Positions 45,184 to 56,639 of a stretch of DNA of 64,000 nucleotides are shown here, piece after piece (the first letter of the stretch is position 1; each line of letters begins with the position of its first letter). The translations under genes were made by a program, and so were the position numbers. This stretch comes from Bemisia tabaci. Lineage: Eukaryota > Arthropoda > Insecta > Hemiptera > Aleyrodidae. The stretch spans positions 27,701,131 through 27,765,130 of the forward strand of contig NC_092795.1 in assembly GCF_918797505.1 (NCBI RefSeq). The letters are read 5' to 3'. A model generated the notes under the pieces. It ran no database searches and had not been told where the DNA came from. It was given only the letters and a program-made list of their open reading frames with translations.

Positions 45184-46369
45184 TTTCATCCAGCCAAAGC
45201 TTTAAATTTTTGGTGATTTCGGGAGACTTCGCGCTGAAAATGTTTTGTGAAAGTTTTTTACTGAGAAGTTATGCCTCACAAAAAACAATATGAATTCCGT
45301 CTCATTTCCCTCCTTTTTTCAATTAGTCATGAATGGAAACTTTTTACGCTGCGTTGTGAAATATAATGAGCGTAAATGAGGAAAGAATGATTCAATAATT
45401 TAAAAAAAGAGCTTTGGAGTCTAAAAATTTATTTATCTATGTCGAGACTTCTGGCTAACATCTTATCGCACAGTATGATGCTTCACCAGATCTTCAAATT
45501 TTCTATCGGGTATGTTAGTTCATAGTTGAACCTACTTTGTTTTTGCCAAATGACATCTACACATTGACAATGAAATAAATAAATACAAACTCGGCAACCG
45601 TGGGTTCTTTGCCAAGCAAAGCTCTCTCTTCATGTCAATTTAATGATGAAGAAAATGGGGCAGAAAATGGGAAAAAGGGCGAGGGAAACCCGTAGAAAGT
45701 TTTCCGTTGAACGTATCGGGAATTATGAAAAATGGGAATCGAACTGTCACCTCCAAAGTTTCTCGATCCTGTTAAATAGGCAAAAAAATAATGTCATTTT
45801 TTCCACTGCGGGCAATATTACTTCTGAAGTTACAAAACGAATACACTGATTTCTGCCGTTCATTTGCACGCTTGCACCCATCTCTGAACTCGTTCGAACT
45901 TTCACAGGGAGTTTCGAACTTCTGTGAAATGTGTTTGCGGTGCGGTCATGCAGTTTGAATTTAATCTCAAATCATGATTTTCCAGTTACTGTTGAAAATT
46001 ATTTCATATTTGACATTTTCCAAGTATGGATTCCGTCGGTGCGACCGCTCCGCGGCGTGCTAAATTCGGAATTCGTTGAATCTGTGTCTGTATTTGATGG
46101 GCAGTTTCATGGTTTATATTCACTCTATAGTTTTGAAAATCCATCACAAAATATTTCAAAAATAAGTCCGGATAAGCATTCCCTTATGCTAAACCGACTA
46201 TAACCTATTGCATTTTAATGTGACTTGATTTCCTATTTGGAGACGCACAATTTAGGTAAATTGAAGACGGTCTAAACCTCAAACCAATATCCAATTTCCA
46301 CTGATCGCTTGTTCACGAATTTGGTTTTGATCTGTGCCTCGTTTCCCAAATTTTGTCGCTTCCTGGACG
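45184..46369. other. AT-rich stretch, no gene seen
   Basis: A 90-codon frame at 45931-46203 and a 68-codon one at 45643-45849 lack domains and splice sites. Confidence 0.35.
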
Positions 46370-48599
46370 TACACTGAAAAAAAAAAGGGTCAGATTTTAA
46401 CCGAACTGGTCAGTTCAGCGGCGATTAGGCTAATAGGCAAACTGTTTGAAGTAGTAAACAAAATCTTTGAGCTCCTAGCATAACCAAGTTTATATACTAT
46501 CTAAACCTCATTTTAGATTCATCACAAACCTAAAAGTTTATGTTGTATCTAAACCACTTCTAGGTAGTAGCTGAACTAGTTCGGCTACAATCCAAACTGC
46601 TGGCCATATACCGTCACAAACTGTTTAGGCAGGTGCAGTGACGAATCACGTGCGTTTAAAAAAGTCCGTTACTTTTTCAGTCTCAGTTGAAATGCTAATG
46701 GCGTCGCGAGTCGGTCGTATCGAGTCGGTTGACGAATTAAAAGTAATAAAAATTAATTATCTCAAGTGCTGTGCTATTTCAAATTCACCGCTCATTCGGA
46801 ATCGTCAGTGGCGCTCTCTGAAGGCAGTAGAACTTAACTCTCAGTCTCAGTGCTGTTGAGTTGATGTCAACAGAAACTGATATCACCATTCCGGTGGGTG
46901 AGTCAAGGTATTATGTTACTAATTCTTTAATCATTAAACGAAACACATCCGAAAACATCATTACTGTTCTATTAATCTTTCAAGTAAACCAGTATTCCTT
47001 TGTCCAAGAGTGTAGATGTTTAACTAATCTGTTCGTTCGAGCGGCGTGCTGCGTGACAAGAATTCGCGTTCGAAACCGGAGGACTTTAGTCTGCCAGTGA
47101 TTCTTATCATCAGTTTGTTAAATCAAGAAACATCAGCATTATCCAAATCATCGTTTGATCGCTCGATATCGGTGCTATTGTTTGAATACATGGGATAGTA
47201 ACAGTGTGTACATATCTACGAGTCGCTCCTAATTAGAATCAGGACCTCATGTATGTATCAAAGCTCAATATTTTGGTTTCTTTCAGCGGCACATAGATTT
47301 TAAGGTGACAATTTTTTCTCAGGTAACTCATCTGTAATATTTTTAACTTCGTATAACAACTGAGAAATCAATTCACATCTCCGCTCAGCGCCAGAACACA
47401 AGTGTTTATTTTTCATTAAAGCTAACCTCAAAATATATTTTCATTCTTTATCCGCCTTGGTTTTTCATAACAGTCACTGCGGATCCAATATATCCATGAA
47501 ATGAACTGTATTTTGTAGGAAGGTACCAAGTCGCATCAAAATCAAATTCAGGCAAAGAGGTTCGAAGTTTTACCACTTCATATGACTCAACCAGAGATTA
47601 GTTCTGGAGGAATTCTTTCGAAGGCTGCCCTGAAATCATTTTATTTCAACTCATTTCTCCATCTTCTCTAGAATATTGATCCATCAAACCTGCTTAGTTC
47701 AACATTATAGTTTCTAGCTCTTTACTGCAATTAAATTGCGGAACTATAATTTGACAGTTAGCAGAATATCCTTCAATGTACTCACACTTCCAACCTGCAG
47801 AACTTACTTCGCAGATAACTGAACAACAATGATTCGTCCGTCCGGAGGAGAAGTTCGTAAGTACTTAAGTACATATACACCTACTAGCAACTTTACATAT
47901 CTAGCCCCATTTTCAGTTGCAATATTAATAATATGTTTCATTTTCATGGAACCGGTTATGACTCCAGGTTTGTCTTCCTATAAGCTGTGTTTTTCTGTGC
48001 CCATTATTCAGGAGTCAAGAGTAGAGGATTAGAAGTCTGGAGAAGAACCGATCCATTTAATGCTACATCATTAGAATGTCCAAAATTTTAATTTCCAGAG
48101 AATTATGTGATGATGAAAAGCCAGAGCCCTGTTATCCTCTGATTTCTTGTATTTTAATGATTTGAGTTTACTTAGGTATCAGATTTTAATGGGTGGGTAG
48201 TGTACCTATTTGATCGATTGATGATAAAAAAATTGATGGATGCTTGTCCTACTTTCAATTTAAATTCACAAGTACCTGTTAAATGAATTCATAACGGAAA
48301 TCAATAATTTCAGTGATATTATTTTGATGCTGTCTACATACACTGGGTTCTTATTCCGTGCCAGGATTGTTATCATTTACCAAAAAATACCTTGAAACTG
48401 AGCAAAATATTTTTTCTGGTATGACCTTTTGGAACTGCATAATAAGGGAATAATGTGTGTTCAGAATTTGACTAGGCATTCTATCCACTTTCCCTCCCTT
48501 GTAGCTAATCTTTTTTATTTAAGACCTTCATCATTTTTTCCTATTTTAGAGAGAGTAAGGAAATGCTGATTATAACAAAATTTGATGAACAATTACTTT

Positions 48600-48905
48600 C
48601 ATCCCTGTTGAATAAAAACAAGTAAAACGAAGCACCTACCTAAAAAAATACAATAAAGTAAAAAATAAAATACCTAAAGTAAATTCATAATATAAGTAAA
48701 GTAAATTAATAGTATTAAGTAAATAAATAAAATAAAGGAAATTAATAAAATTAAGTAAATACATAAAATACCTGAAGTCTAAAGAAAATCAACTAAAAAA
48801 ACAAAATTAAATAAAGCAAATGACGTAAAATAATATAATCAAGTGAAAAAATAAAATGAAGTAAAATAATGCATTAAAATAAAAATCGAACAAAAGCTAT
48901 GTAAA
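48600..48905 (+). repeat. AT-rich degenerate tandem repeat
   Basis: AAGTAAATAAAATA-like units recur with variation (AAAGTAAATTAATAG, AAGTAAATACATAAAATACC). The unit is roughly 14-25 bp and irregular. Confidence 0.6.
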
Positions 48906-48974
48906 TTGGTCGAGATATCCTGGCTGCCCTCTCAATTGGAAGCTAAATGCGGGTTTTTCGTCCCGTAATTACGT

Positions 48975-49049
48975 TCTCGGCATGGCTCAGTAGGTAGGAT
49001 CCTCGTCTTCGGTTAGGTAGGTCCCCGGTTCAAATCCCGACGTAGGCCA
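48975..49049 (+). ncRNA. tRNA-like sequence inside the 3 kb element
   Basis: A box TGGCTCAGTAGG and B box GGTTCAAATCCC, spaced as in a tRNA, inside CTCGGCA..TAGGCCA. The anticodon stem is weak (CCT with AGG only) and the acceptor ends do not pair well. More likely a SINE head or pseudogene than an active tRNA. Its own pol III boxes could still be used. Confidence 0.5.
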
Positions 49050-49401
49050 TAAAAATTCTACACGTATATATCGACAAAAGTTACTCCAAATATCTCGTGG
49101 ACCTTATTTTTCGCGGTTTTAGAAATTATTTCCGCATATAATCCATTTTGGGGGCTCTTTTCAACTGTCCCCTGGCTACAAACCCCAAAATTTGCTGCCG
49201 ATGCTTCAATTTAGCGATCCAAACCAGGTTTAGATTTTTGCCGAACTAGTTTAGATATTAGCTAAACTTCCGAGTCAGCGTAGAACCCAAAATCGGGTTT
49301 GCCTACTATCCAAAATAACTAGCTGGGGCCATATCAGCTATCCGGAGTTGGTGTTGTACACCGATATTCCGGCAAAAATCCAAACCCTTTTTTTCAGTGT
49401 A

Positions 49402-49679
49402 GAAACAAATCTCTACTCTAAGGTTACAAAATATTCGATTCTTAACAGTAATGCAATCATGGATGCAATCATGCATTGGAAAAGACACCAATGAAATATT
49501 CAGTTAGAAACGTTTGACGGTTCCTCTAGTAGACATACAATTTGCAAGAGGAAATTTAGCACCTTTGAAATGTAGTTAGGCTCTTTCTTTTGGAAAACGA
49601 CAGTTTGAGCAACACTGGATCGCTTAGCGCTGCGGTTATTTAGAGGACTTGAGCGAAAAGTCAGCAAATTAGTACCGAA
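49402..49679. other. AT-rich stretch, no gene seen
   Basis: Nothing was identified beyond a GATGCAATCATG short repeat near 49455. Confidence 0.4.
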
Positions 49680-50040
49680 AAGATGAACTTTGACGGGAGG
49701 AGAAGGGGCGGGCAAATGAGGCTCGGATGTCACGGAAACAGCTCATCTTGGCTCCTATCCGTTGAATTATTTATACTCGGAGGAAAAGAAGCGCGCTGTT
49801 TGTGGGCGGCGAAAGCATTTAAAAGTAAAATCGACTTCCCAGGGATTCCGGAGAGCGCACGCATTAAGAGTATCCCGTGCGTCTCAGACGGAGAGCAGCC
49901 CCGCGAAGGGATAAAATATTCCGGCTTCGCTGGCGTCCCCGGACCCCGGTCCCTGCCAAGGCGCGGCGTATGCGACACGCCAAAAATGATAAACTCACCG
50001 GATCCCGACGACGAATCATTTTCGCATTAAGGTCCCACGA
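49680..50040. other. GC-rich island, candidate regulatory element
   Basis: CpG-rich, with a 115-codon + frame and an 82-codon antisense frame. GCATTTAAAAGTAAAATCG and CATTTTCGCATTAAGG are the AT-core patches. Confidence 0.3.
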
Positions 50041-50279
50041 GCGGGTCGATTCTTAACTCGCTATCGAATACCCTCCATCAATAGATAGCATTCTAAAGAG
50101 CGGAATTTATCGATAAAAGTCATCTCGCTGCCTACCGACCAGAGTATCACAGGCGCTATTAATTGAGCGCCAATCTCCGCAAGACCTATACAAGCGGGTC
50201 GATTCTTGAATTACTATCGAATAACATCAATCGATAGATAGCATTCTACGGATCGGAATTTATCGATAAAGGATTTTCT
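50041..50279 (+). repeat. Two direct repeats, 153 bp apart
   Basis: GCGGGTCGATTCTT, ACTATCGAATA, ATAGATAGCATTCTA and CGGAATTTATCGATAAA occur at 50041-50127 and 50194-50279. The spacer differs. Confidence 0.7.
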
Positions 50280-50280
50280 C

Positions 50281-50384
50281 TTGGATCCAAAGTCGAGTTT
50301 CTTAAAAAAATTGACAAGAAAAAATACTCTTAATTCAATCGGATTTTTGCTTGAATCAAAAGGAAATCCGCTTAAATCAAGATA
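50281..50384. mobile_element. Truncated family G MITE (left half)
   Basis: TTGGATCCAAAGTCGAG and TTGACAAGAAAAAATACTC then AAAAGGAAATCCGCTTAAAT match the left arm. The terminal CACTGG and the whole right arm are missing. It abuts the direct repeat at 50279. Confidence 0.65.
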
Positions 50385-50759
50385 ATTTCTCTCGCAAAAA
50401 GAGAAAAGTTCTTTGTTCCGTCAGAAAGTGTCACGTCTAAAGCCTTTATTTGTCCAGGAAAAACGCATATTTCTCTCTCTTCTCAAAAATCCGGATGCCC
50501 CTCAAGGCACCTGTAACAGAGTTTTGCACTTTCTTCACTCTTTCTTGCATAATCGTTTCATAGTTTTTAAACAAAAAAATTAATAATTAAAAAAGGAAAA
50601 AACTACTCTATTATTGTAGAATTGGTTTGCCCATCATTCCTCCTGCGCTCCCTTTGATTTTTGATCCTCGACTCTACACACTTGTTAAATCGTATTTTCA
50701 GATTCTGTTCCCGGTTGCATAAACGTTGTGTGATCTCTAACGCAATAGATTCTCAGTAA
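50385..50759. other. AT-rich stretch, no gene seen
   Basis: Nothing was identified. Confidence 0.4.
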
Positions 50760-50969
50760 AGTCGCGAACGTGATTAAAACATGAAATCCGAAATTCTAGG
50801 GATCGCACGGGCCCATACGGGAGAGGAATTTCATTTGAGAGCCAAAATCAAACACGGGCCGCCTCTGAGGACGAACTTAATATTCGACTTTAAGAGCGAC
50901 AACTGGCTTTGCCGTTTGATCTCAGCGCAGCGCTACCGAGTTACGGAGAAGATCGTTAAGTTTATTCAG
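50760..50969. other. GC-rich island, candidate regulatory element
   Basis: CpG-rich with GTGATTAAAACATG and CTTAATATTCG sites. A 64-codon + frame (50781-50975) is open but shows no domain. Confidence 0.25.
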
Positions 50970-51016
50970 AGGTGAGCCTTGGAGCATGTAAAATCACATG
51001 CTGACAAAGGCTCACC
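50970..51016. repeat. Compact stem-loop, 47 bases
   Basis: AGGTGAGCCTT pairs with AAGGCTCACCT, and inside it AGCATGT pairs with ACATGCT around a short AAAATC loop, with small bulges between. It sits at the edge of a GC-rich island. Confidence 0.65.
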
Positions 51017-51911
51017 TTGTCCCGCACTTCTCTTGTGTTAGCAGAACGTTGGCACTTGGGTAGCGGGTTGGGCGTTTGATTAGCGCGGGAATAAGTGAAG
51101 CGCCTCTGAACCTAACCTGTAATATTTCTGGACCCTTGTTGCCAGATTTGATGATTTAACCTTATGCAGTTCGGCAGAATCAATAATTTGGACTTCTAAT
51201 ATGTGATGAACCAAGATGCATTAGAAATCTGAAGAAGGAGAAGGAGAAGAAGCAATGGAAGCAAATACATCATAAGAAAAAGAATCTAACAAAATTGTAA
51301 AAGAAGAAAACTCGAGTATTAACGCAGCCAAAGATAGGAGCGACTTGCCCGGGCCTAGTTTTTTCAAACTTATATCCCGAATCCAAGCCGCGACACCCCA
51401 TTAGTAGCACAGAGCACATCGTTGCGAGTTCACGCCTCGCGCCGTCGCGCCTTCAATTTTGTAGAAGCAACACGGACATCCATCAAGCACGAATAGTTGT
51501 ATCTCTGCGCCGTCTTCAACGCGCATCCTTTTCCTTGTTCTATTTCCATGTTGTGTTGTTCTTGTTTGTCCTATGTGTGATGGTTTCAAAGGTTACATGA
51601 CCAAGAAAGCTGAAGATAGGAAGGACGTAATCCGGTCTCGTTTTTTAACTTTCAAATATGGCGGGAGGGGTCTCTTCACTTGTCTCTGCAATAAGTGAAG
51701 AATAATGAATGGCAAGATGATAAAGAAAAAACTAATAAAAATTTGTATAGAAAGAAGAATAAGAGGAGAAAGACGAAGAAGAAAAAGGAATAAGGAGGAA
51801 GAGAAATAACTCTTTTTTGTCTCTTTCTTTCGCTTTTTCTCTATTTTTTTTTACCTCTTTATCCCTCCCTCTCTTCGTTATCTTCCCTCTCTTCTTCCTG
51901 GTTTGTCTTAC
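51017..51911. other. Mixed stretch with GA then CT tracts
   Basis: GA-rich units at 51225-51300 and 51720-51810, then a CT-rich tract at 51811-51905, recall 39368-39745. The phrase CGCGCCTTCAATTTTGTAG (51447) is close to one at 63368. No gene. Confidence 0.4.
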
Positions 51912-52339
51912 TGTTGCCTACGAGAATAGAGAGGCCCTAACTACGATTCCGTGACGTCACGCTAGTAGATGAAACTCGGCCGCGATTTAACATGTGTTCT
52001 TATGGGAGAACGCATGACACATGCTCCTTTTGTGATAATATCTTTTCAGGGGTTGGTCTGATGCAAAAATCTATCGGAAACTTTTGGAAAGAAGGTAAAA
52101 TTTCACATCAGAAAACTGCCTAGTTCATGAAGTAAATTGTCTGATAACTGAAGAAATAAATGCTAAACACGACTAAATACAAAAAATCGTTACCCCTCTA
52201 AGATTCAAACGCACCGTTCGGCGCTCTTGCAACTTCGGCCGATCAACGGCGGCTCTGATTGGTTAACACGGTGATTACTCTACTAGTTTGACGTCACGAA
52301 ACCGAGTGGTTCAGGCCTCTCCATTCTCGTAGGCAACGG
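51912..52339. mobile_element. Inverted-repeat element, 428 bp
   Basis: TGTTGCCTACGAGAATAGAG then AGGCC on the left mirrors GGCCTCTCCATTCTCGTAGG then CAACGG on the right. A second pair, CCGTGACGTCACGCTAGTAG with CTACTAGTTTGACGTCACG, lies inside. No frame of note. Confidence 0.65.
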
Positions 52340-52508
52340 TCCGACTAGAGTTAAGACACCGCAAGCCGATGAAATACCCCGGTTCCATGAAGGCAAAAGT
52401 TCCGGTGCATTTTCTAAGGACTTCGCGGAAAGTATCTCAAAGATTTCACTTTGGTTAACTTCGAACTTTTGGAACAAAATGAGAAACCATTCTTGGAACA
52501 GGTCAATT

Positions 52509-52754
52509 CTGCTGCGGTAAGGATAAGCAGCGTAAGGAAATTCGAACGTTGTCGAATTCATTTCGATAAAAATTGATTTTCGGGGAAATTTGCGGATTTT
52601 CTTTTTTGAAACTATCTAAGAAATCCATTCGCAAATTAATCTCCGACCGTGTCCAAAAATTCTTGAATTTTTTAATGGAGGAAAAGCATTTCATCAGGGG
52701 AAAATTGGCAAAATTCAGATTTCCATACCGATCAATTTTTCCTTAGCACGGCAG
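52509..52754. mobile_element. MITE, family N copy
   Basis: CTGCTGCGGTAAGGATAAGC then AACGTTGTCGAATTC on the left (worn) and ATTGGCAAAATTCAG then TTTTCCTTAGCACGGCAG on the right. Confidence 0.6.
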
Positions 52755-53034
52755 AATCCTCATATCTCTGCGAGGTTTTTCTTCTATGTAAATTATTTAC
52801 ACGGACTCTACTCAGCCTTGTAAGAAAATTTGTAGTTAAAAAGGTCCCAATTTTCAGCAGGCAAGGCGCCTTCCTATACAATTTACTGGACAAACATCAT
52901 CGTCAAATTTTACGGAAAAGCTATCACGTATCTATGATTTTTATCAGAGAGATCTATGTTTGTTTTTGTTTTGTATGTTGGCAGAATTGTGCACGTTGGG
53001 CCAAAAAAACTAAAAAATCCGGGGCGCTTCGACG

Positions 53035-53250
53035 CACTGGAAAAAAAACACATTGTATCACATTGTAGACATCAACAAGAAAAAATACTTTAGATTGAAT
53101 CAGATTTAAGCTTAGATCAAGAACCAAGCCTCTTAATTTGAGCAAATTTCCTTTTGATATAAGCTTAAATCTGCTTGAATCTAGAGCTCTTTTTCTTGTC
53201 AATGTTTTCAAGAGTCTGAACTCTCGATCCAATGTTTTTTTTTCCCAGTG
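53035..53250. mobile_element. MITE, family G copy with CG flanks
   Basis: CACTGGAAAAAAAACACATT at the left, with part of the subterminal CTAGAGTCC block lost; the right arm ends CTCTCGATCCAATG, a T run and CCCAGTG. Flanking dinucleotides are CG and CG. Confidence 0.7.
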
Positions 53251-53259
53251 CGATGAATT

Positions 53260-53720
53260 AACGTGTTTCCGGGTGTCGTCTCGACAAGGGATCTTGACGA
53301 ATCCCACGTGTGCCTTCTGTATGACGCGTGTCCGCTTTTAATTCGTTCTTAATTCGGGAAACTTTTAACCAGCTGTCGGTCGAAAACTTCGACGCTCGCG
53401 CCGAAACGCCGACTGAAACCGGAGTGGCACTTGTTTCGCACGGCAAGACACACGGCACACGGCGCAGCGTGGCACCCGAGTCCGGGACGAATCCCGATTC
53501 TCGAGGCGGCGGAGGCGGCTCCATTGTGTTTGTTTATCCCGCCCGGGCAGATCGCTCATCGTGTGACAGGAAAAGTTTCCGAACTTTCAACTTTCACACA
53601 AAAAAGCGGTGTCAGCTGTCCCACTGGATGACGTCATTAATTCTTCCCGCTGCTCCCTGCGTTGATGCTCGCGTGACTTTAATCTCTCCGAGCTGAGTTG
53701 CTAGACTTTCGGCGAAAATC
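53260..53720. other. GC-rich island, candidate regulatory element
   Basis: Strongly CpG-rich. A 122-codon + frame (53328-53696) and an 88-codon antisense frame overlap; neither has a domain. GATGACGTCATTAATTC at about 53627 is a CRE-plus-homeodomain-like combination. Confidence 0.3.
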
Positions 53721-53772
53721 ATCCGGGGAATGATGTCATCGTGACCCTAAAATTTGAACACTTGGAAAAAAG

Positions 53773-53999
53773 CATTGGAAAAAAAGCACATTGGATCTAG
53801 AGTCCAGACTCTTGAAAACATTGACAAGAAGAAGGGCTCTTGATTCCATCAGATTTAAGCTTAAATCAAAAGGAAATCCGCTCAAATTAAGAGGCTTGGT
53901 TCTTGATTTAAGCTTAAATCTGATTGAATCAAGAGTACTTTTTCTTGTCGATGTTTTTAAGAGTCTGGACCCTAGATCTAATGCGTTTTTTTTCCAGTG
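53773..53999. mobile_element. MITE, family G copy with AG flanks
   Basis: CATTGGAAAAAAAGCACATT then GGATCTAGAGTCCAG on the left (terminal CACTGG reads CATTGG); TTTTTTTCCAGTG on the right. The dinucleotide AG lies on both sides. Confidence 0.75.
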
Positions 54000-54002
54000 A
54001 GT

Positions 54003-54214
54003 AGCTTAGATCTAGAGCCCAGACTCTTAAAAACATTGACGAGAAAAAAACTCTTGATTCAATCGGACTTTTTGCTAGAATCAAAAGGAAATCTGCCTAA
54101 ATCAAGAGGTTCGGCTCTTCGATTCAAGGAAAAATCGGATTGAATCAAGAGTACTTTTTCTTGTCAATGTTACTAAGAGTCTGACTGTAGATCCAAGCGA
54201 CTTTTTTTCCAGTG
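54003..54214. mobile_element. MITE, second family G copy joined to the first
   Basis: TAGATCTAGAGCCCAGACTC follows the previous element within a few bases, without its own CACTGG; the right end TTTTTTTCCAGTG is intact. The arms are clearly different in sequence from the neighbour, so this is not a recent tandem duplication. Confidence 0.7.
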
Positions 54215-54919
54215 AAGTGTTTATAGATTTTTTGGGCTTGATTTCTAAGTTGAAACAAATTAAATTACATGTGTGCAATGGTGCTCTAAAATATAAAAAT
54301 GATTAAAAATGTAAATCACATCGTATAGTTCCTTCTAATTTAAATCATTTTTACACATTTCATTCTAGCATTAACCTATCCAACTAGCCTGATTACCACC
54401 ATCACCGTGCTGCCTATTTTTCTTTTCTAAAAAACTGAAGATATTTAAGACATTTTCTGATTTTATTCTAGACAGTTCGAGAGAGACTGAAGAGAGCTAC
54501 GGAGAGAAATTATATTAAGGTAGCAAAACATCTCATCGTGATGGAAATTTTTTTGTTTTACATCTTTTCAAAGACTGCATGAAAACTTTGTCAATATAGT
54601 TGAAAGTCTTGGGAAGATTTTGTACTAAAAGGACTTTTGGTCAAAACCTGGCGAGACGTGTAATTGTAAATGTCGGCAGAATTAAAAAGTTTTCTAAACA
54701 GTGTGTTATTACCCACATATTCGAATATTTCAGGATGTTTTCTCGTTAATTTGTAAAATCATCATTTTAATTTACCGAAATTAGCCGCACCCTAGTGAAT
54801 GTGATATCGTGGTGCCTTAAAATATAAACCTTGTCTAGTAACCCATTCTGGTTCGTAATTTTCGCACGGCCTCAGCTTCTATTCGTGCGAATACAACTCC
54901 ACAAAATTGTGGCACTTTG
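54215..54919. other. AT-rich stretch, no gene seen
   Basis: Nothing was identified. Confidence 0.4.
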
Positions 54920-55250
54920 TTTTATGTTGTCGAGTCGGGAGCCGTGTCTTCATCCATCCGTGAAACTCGACGAGAAAATCCCCCCCTTTTTCGGGTGGGG
55001 GCGCGCGGCTCAACCCGCTCGAAAAGTTGGGCGCCTAAAAATGCCCCACGCTGGGAAACACGCATAATCCGGTGGAGCGAACCGGATATCCGTCGCGCAA
55101 GGGAAACTTCCGTCCCAACTGGAGTCGCAGCTTCAAAATAAATAAATAAGTCTAGTTATGAGTTTAACGGAACGCTTTAATTAGACGCGCCCTGCCGTAC
55201 CGCGCTTGCCGGGCGTTTAAATCCCTGGGTCCAGCAACATCTGAGGCGTT
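54920..55250. promoter_or_regulatory. GC-rich island, candidate regulatory element
   Basis: A CpG-rich block that ends with GAACGCTTTAATTAGACGCG, a perfect TTAATTAG homeodomain core. Frames of 78 and 74 codons overlap in different phases. Confidence 0.3.
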
Positions 55251-55444
55251 CCCGTTTTTACCTCAAACGGCTTAAAGTTGCGATAAATTGAGATCTAATT
55301 GGAGAATTATCATAATTTAACGCATTTATTTGAGAAAAATTGCCCATCTTAACCAGAAACTTAAAGAATGGACCTATCCGTTAAAGAAAAGGATTAAAGG
55401 ATCGGAACACGGATGCTTTGGAGTTCGGAGGCATGGTCGGATAT

Positions 55445-55508
55445 TTCGTCGCTCCTCTAACGTAAGGGCGTAACTCGATTTCCGCATGAGCCCCAAAAAG
55501 CATCCGTT
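55445..55508 (+). repeat. Short dispersed repeat (family D), copy 1
   Basis: TTCGTCGCTCCTCTAACGTA, AGGGCG, TTTCCGCATGAGC and CCAAAAAGCATC align with 57834-57896 in the same orientation. Confidence 0.55.
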
Positions 55509-55524
55509 GGAAAAAGAATAGATC

Positions 55525-55772
55525 AATTGGATTGCATGTTGCAAAAAGGGACCAAGAGCATCGCAATGTTGCAAAGATTGAACAACTACTTTTGTCTTGG
55601 GAGAAAAACCTGATTATCCACTTACAGTTTCTATCTCACTCCCTAAAAACCGTAAAAAGACAAAAATTACCATGTAAATTTCATATTTTTTCATGATTTC
55701 AAAATATGAAAATGCACAATCTTAGCATCATTGCAATGCTTCTGGTTGCTTTTTTCAGAATGCAATCCAATT
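55525..55772. mobile_element. MITE, family T copy
   Basis: AATTGGATTGCATGTTGCAA then AAAGGGACCA on the left and GGTTGCTTTTTTCAGAATGC then AATCCAATT on the right. The inner GCAATGTTGCAAAGATTG mirrors CAATCTTAGCATCATTGC. Confidence 0.65.
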
Positions 55773-56019
55773 AAACAATACGCAGATGCGCCGAAATCCG
55801 GTGGGTACGTTCCGCTCAGAACTTTCAAAACCGTCTTCACTTTTCCATCCAAAAAAAAAAAAAAAATCGTTCCGTGTGCTTCAGTACTGAAAGGAATTGG
55901 AGTTACACCGTAGCTGTTTATTTCAAGTCTAATTTCAAGAGGAAGTTACCAGACGGAGCATTCGCATACATCGGGCGCACTCTTGACAGAAATTAAGGAT
56001 TTAATTATAAGATTAACTT

Positions 56020-56240
56020 CAGCTCGAGATCACGGCGGCGGCGGCGGCGGCGGCGGAAGTATTGCGAAACTATTCCGCCGTGCCGCATGCCGTAAGGGAG
56101 CGCTCAAAAATGAAGTCCCTCGCAACATCAGATAAGCGCTTGAGCTGAAATTAATTAACTCTCGTCATGAAATATTAACCTTTGGGTAATTGCGAATCCG
56201 GCATTTTATTTTGCTAACCCCTCGCCCAGGTTTTCACTCG
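56020..56240. promoter_or_regulatory. GC-rich island with (CGG)8
   Basis: Eight CGG triplets run at 56033-56056. Downstream are TGAAATTAATTAACTC (about 56150) and GGCATTTTATTTTGC. Candidate regulatory DNA; the triplet run may vary in length. Confidence 0.4.
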
Positions 56241-56301
56241 GGTTGCAATGAGCTATCACACAGACGAGGTACCAACTGCAGCTCTCCGTCACATATTTAC
56301 T

Positions 56302-56572
56302 CTTTACAATTTAACGTAGAAAATGATTCATGCAATGGGGAGTCCTGAAATCGGTCTCTTAAGAAAATACAAGAGAACTTCGGCTGTCCGCGGTGATCGG
56401 GACCGGAGTTATCGCGGATAACGGGAGCCTGCTTTACCTTTTACAATTTAACGTTTAGAAAATGATTTACGCAATGGAAACTCCTAAAATCAGTTCCTAA
56501 AGAAAATACAGTAGAACCTTGGCTATCCGCGGTGATTAGGATTGGAGTTTCCGCGGATAACGGGAGCCTACG
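56302..56572 (+). repeat. Two-copy tandem repeat with pogo/Tigger-like ends
   Basis: Unit 1 starts at 56302 and unit 2 at about 56439: ACAATTTAACGT, GAAAATGATT, AAGAAAATACA-AGAAC, TATCCGCGGTGATTAGG-like and GCGGATAACGGGAGCC. Unit 2 holds ACAGTAGAACCTTGGCTATC then CGCGG, the usual start of Tigger-like elements. Confidence 0.65.
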
Positions 56573-56639
56573 GATATTCCGAAATTACGAACCGTCGCCC
56601 AAACAAGTCGTGTTTTCGCAAATATTACTGTGTATGGTG

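Larger units (their letters stand above)
46370..49401. mobile_element. 3.0 kb TA-flanked inverted-repeat element without transposase
   Basis: CACTGAAAAAAAAAAGGGT starts at 46372 and ACCCTTTTTTTCAGTG ends at 49399, with TA on both sides. Looser similarity continues inward for about 200-280 bp: GTAGCTGAACTAGTTCGG on the left, and TTGCCGAACTAGTTTAG on the right in reverse order. The ends and TA target fit Tc1/mariner-type or TA-targeting elements. No frame exceeds 80 codons, so it is non-autonomous. It carries a tRNA-like sequence and an AT-rich minisatellite. Confidence 0.6.
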
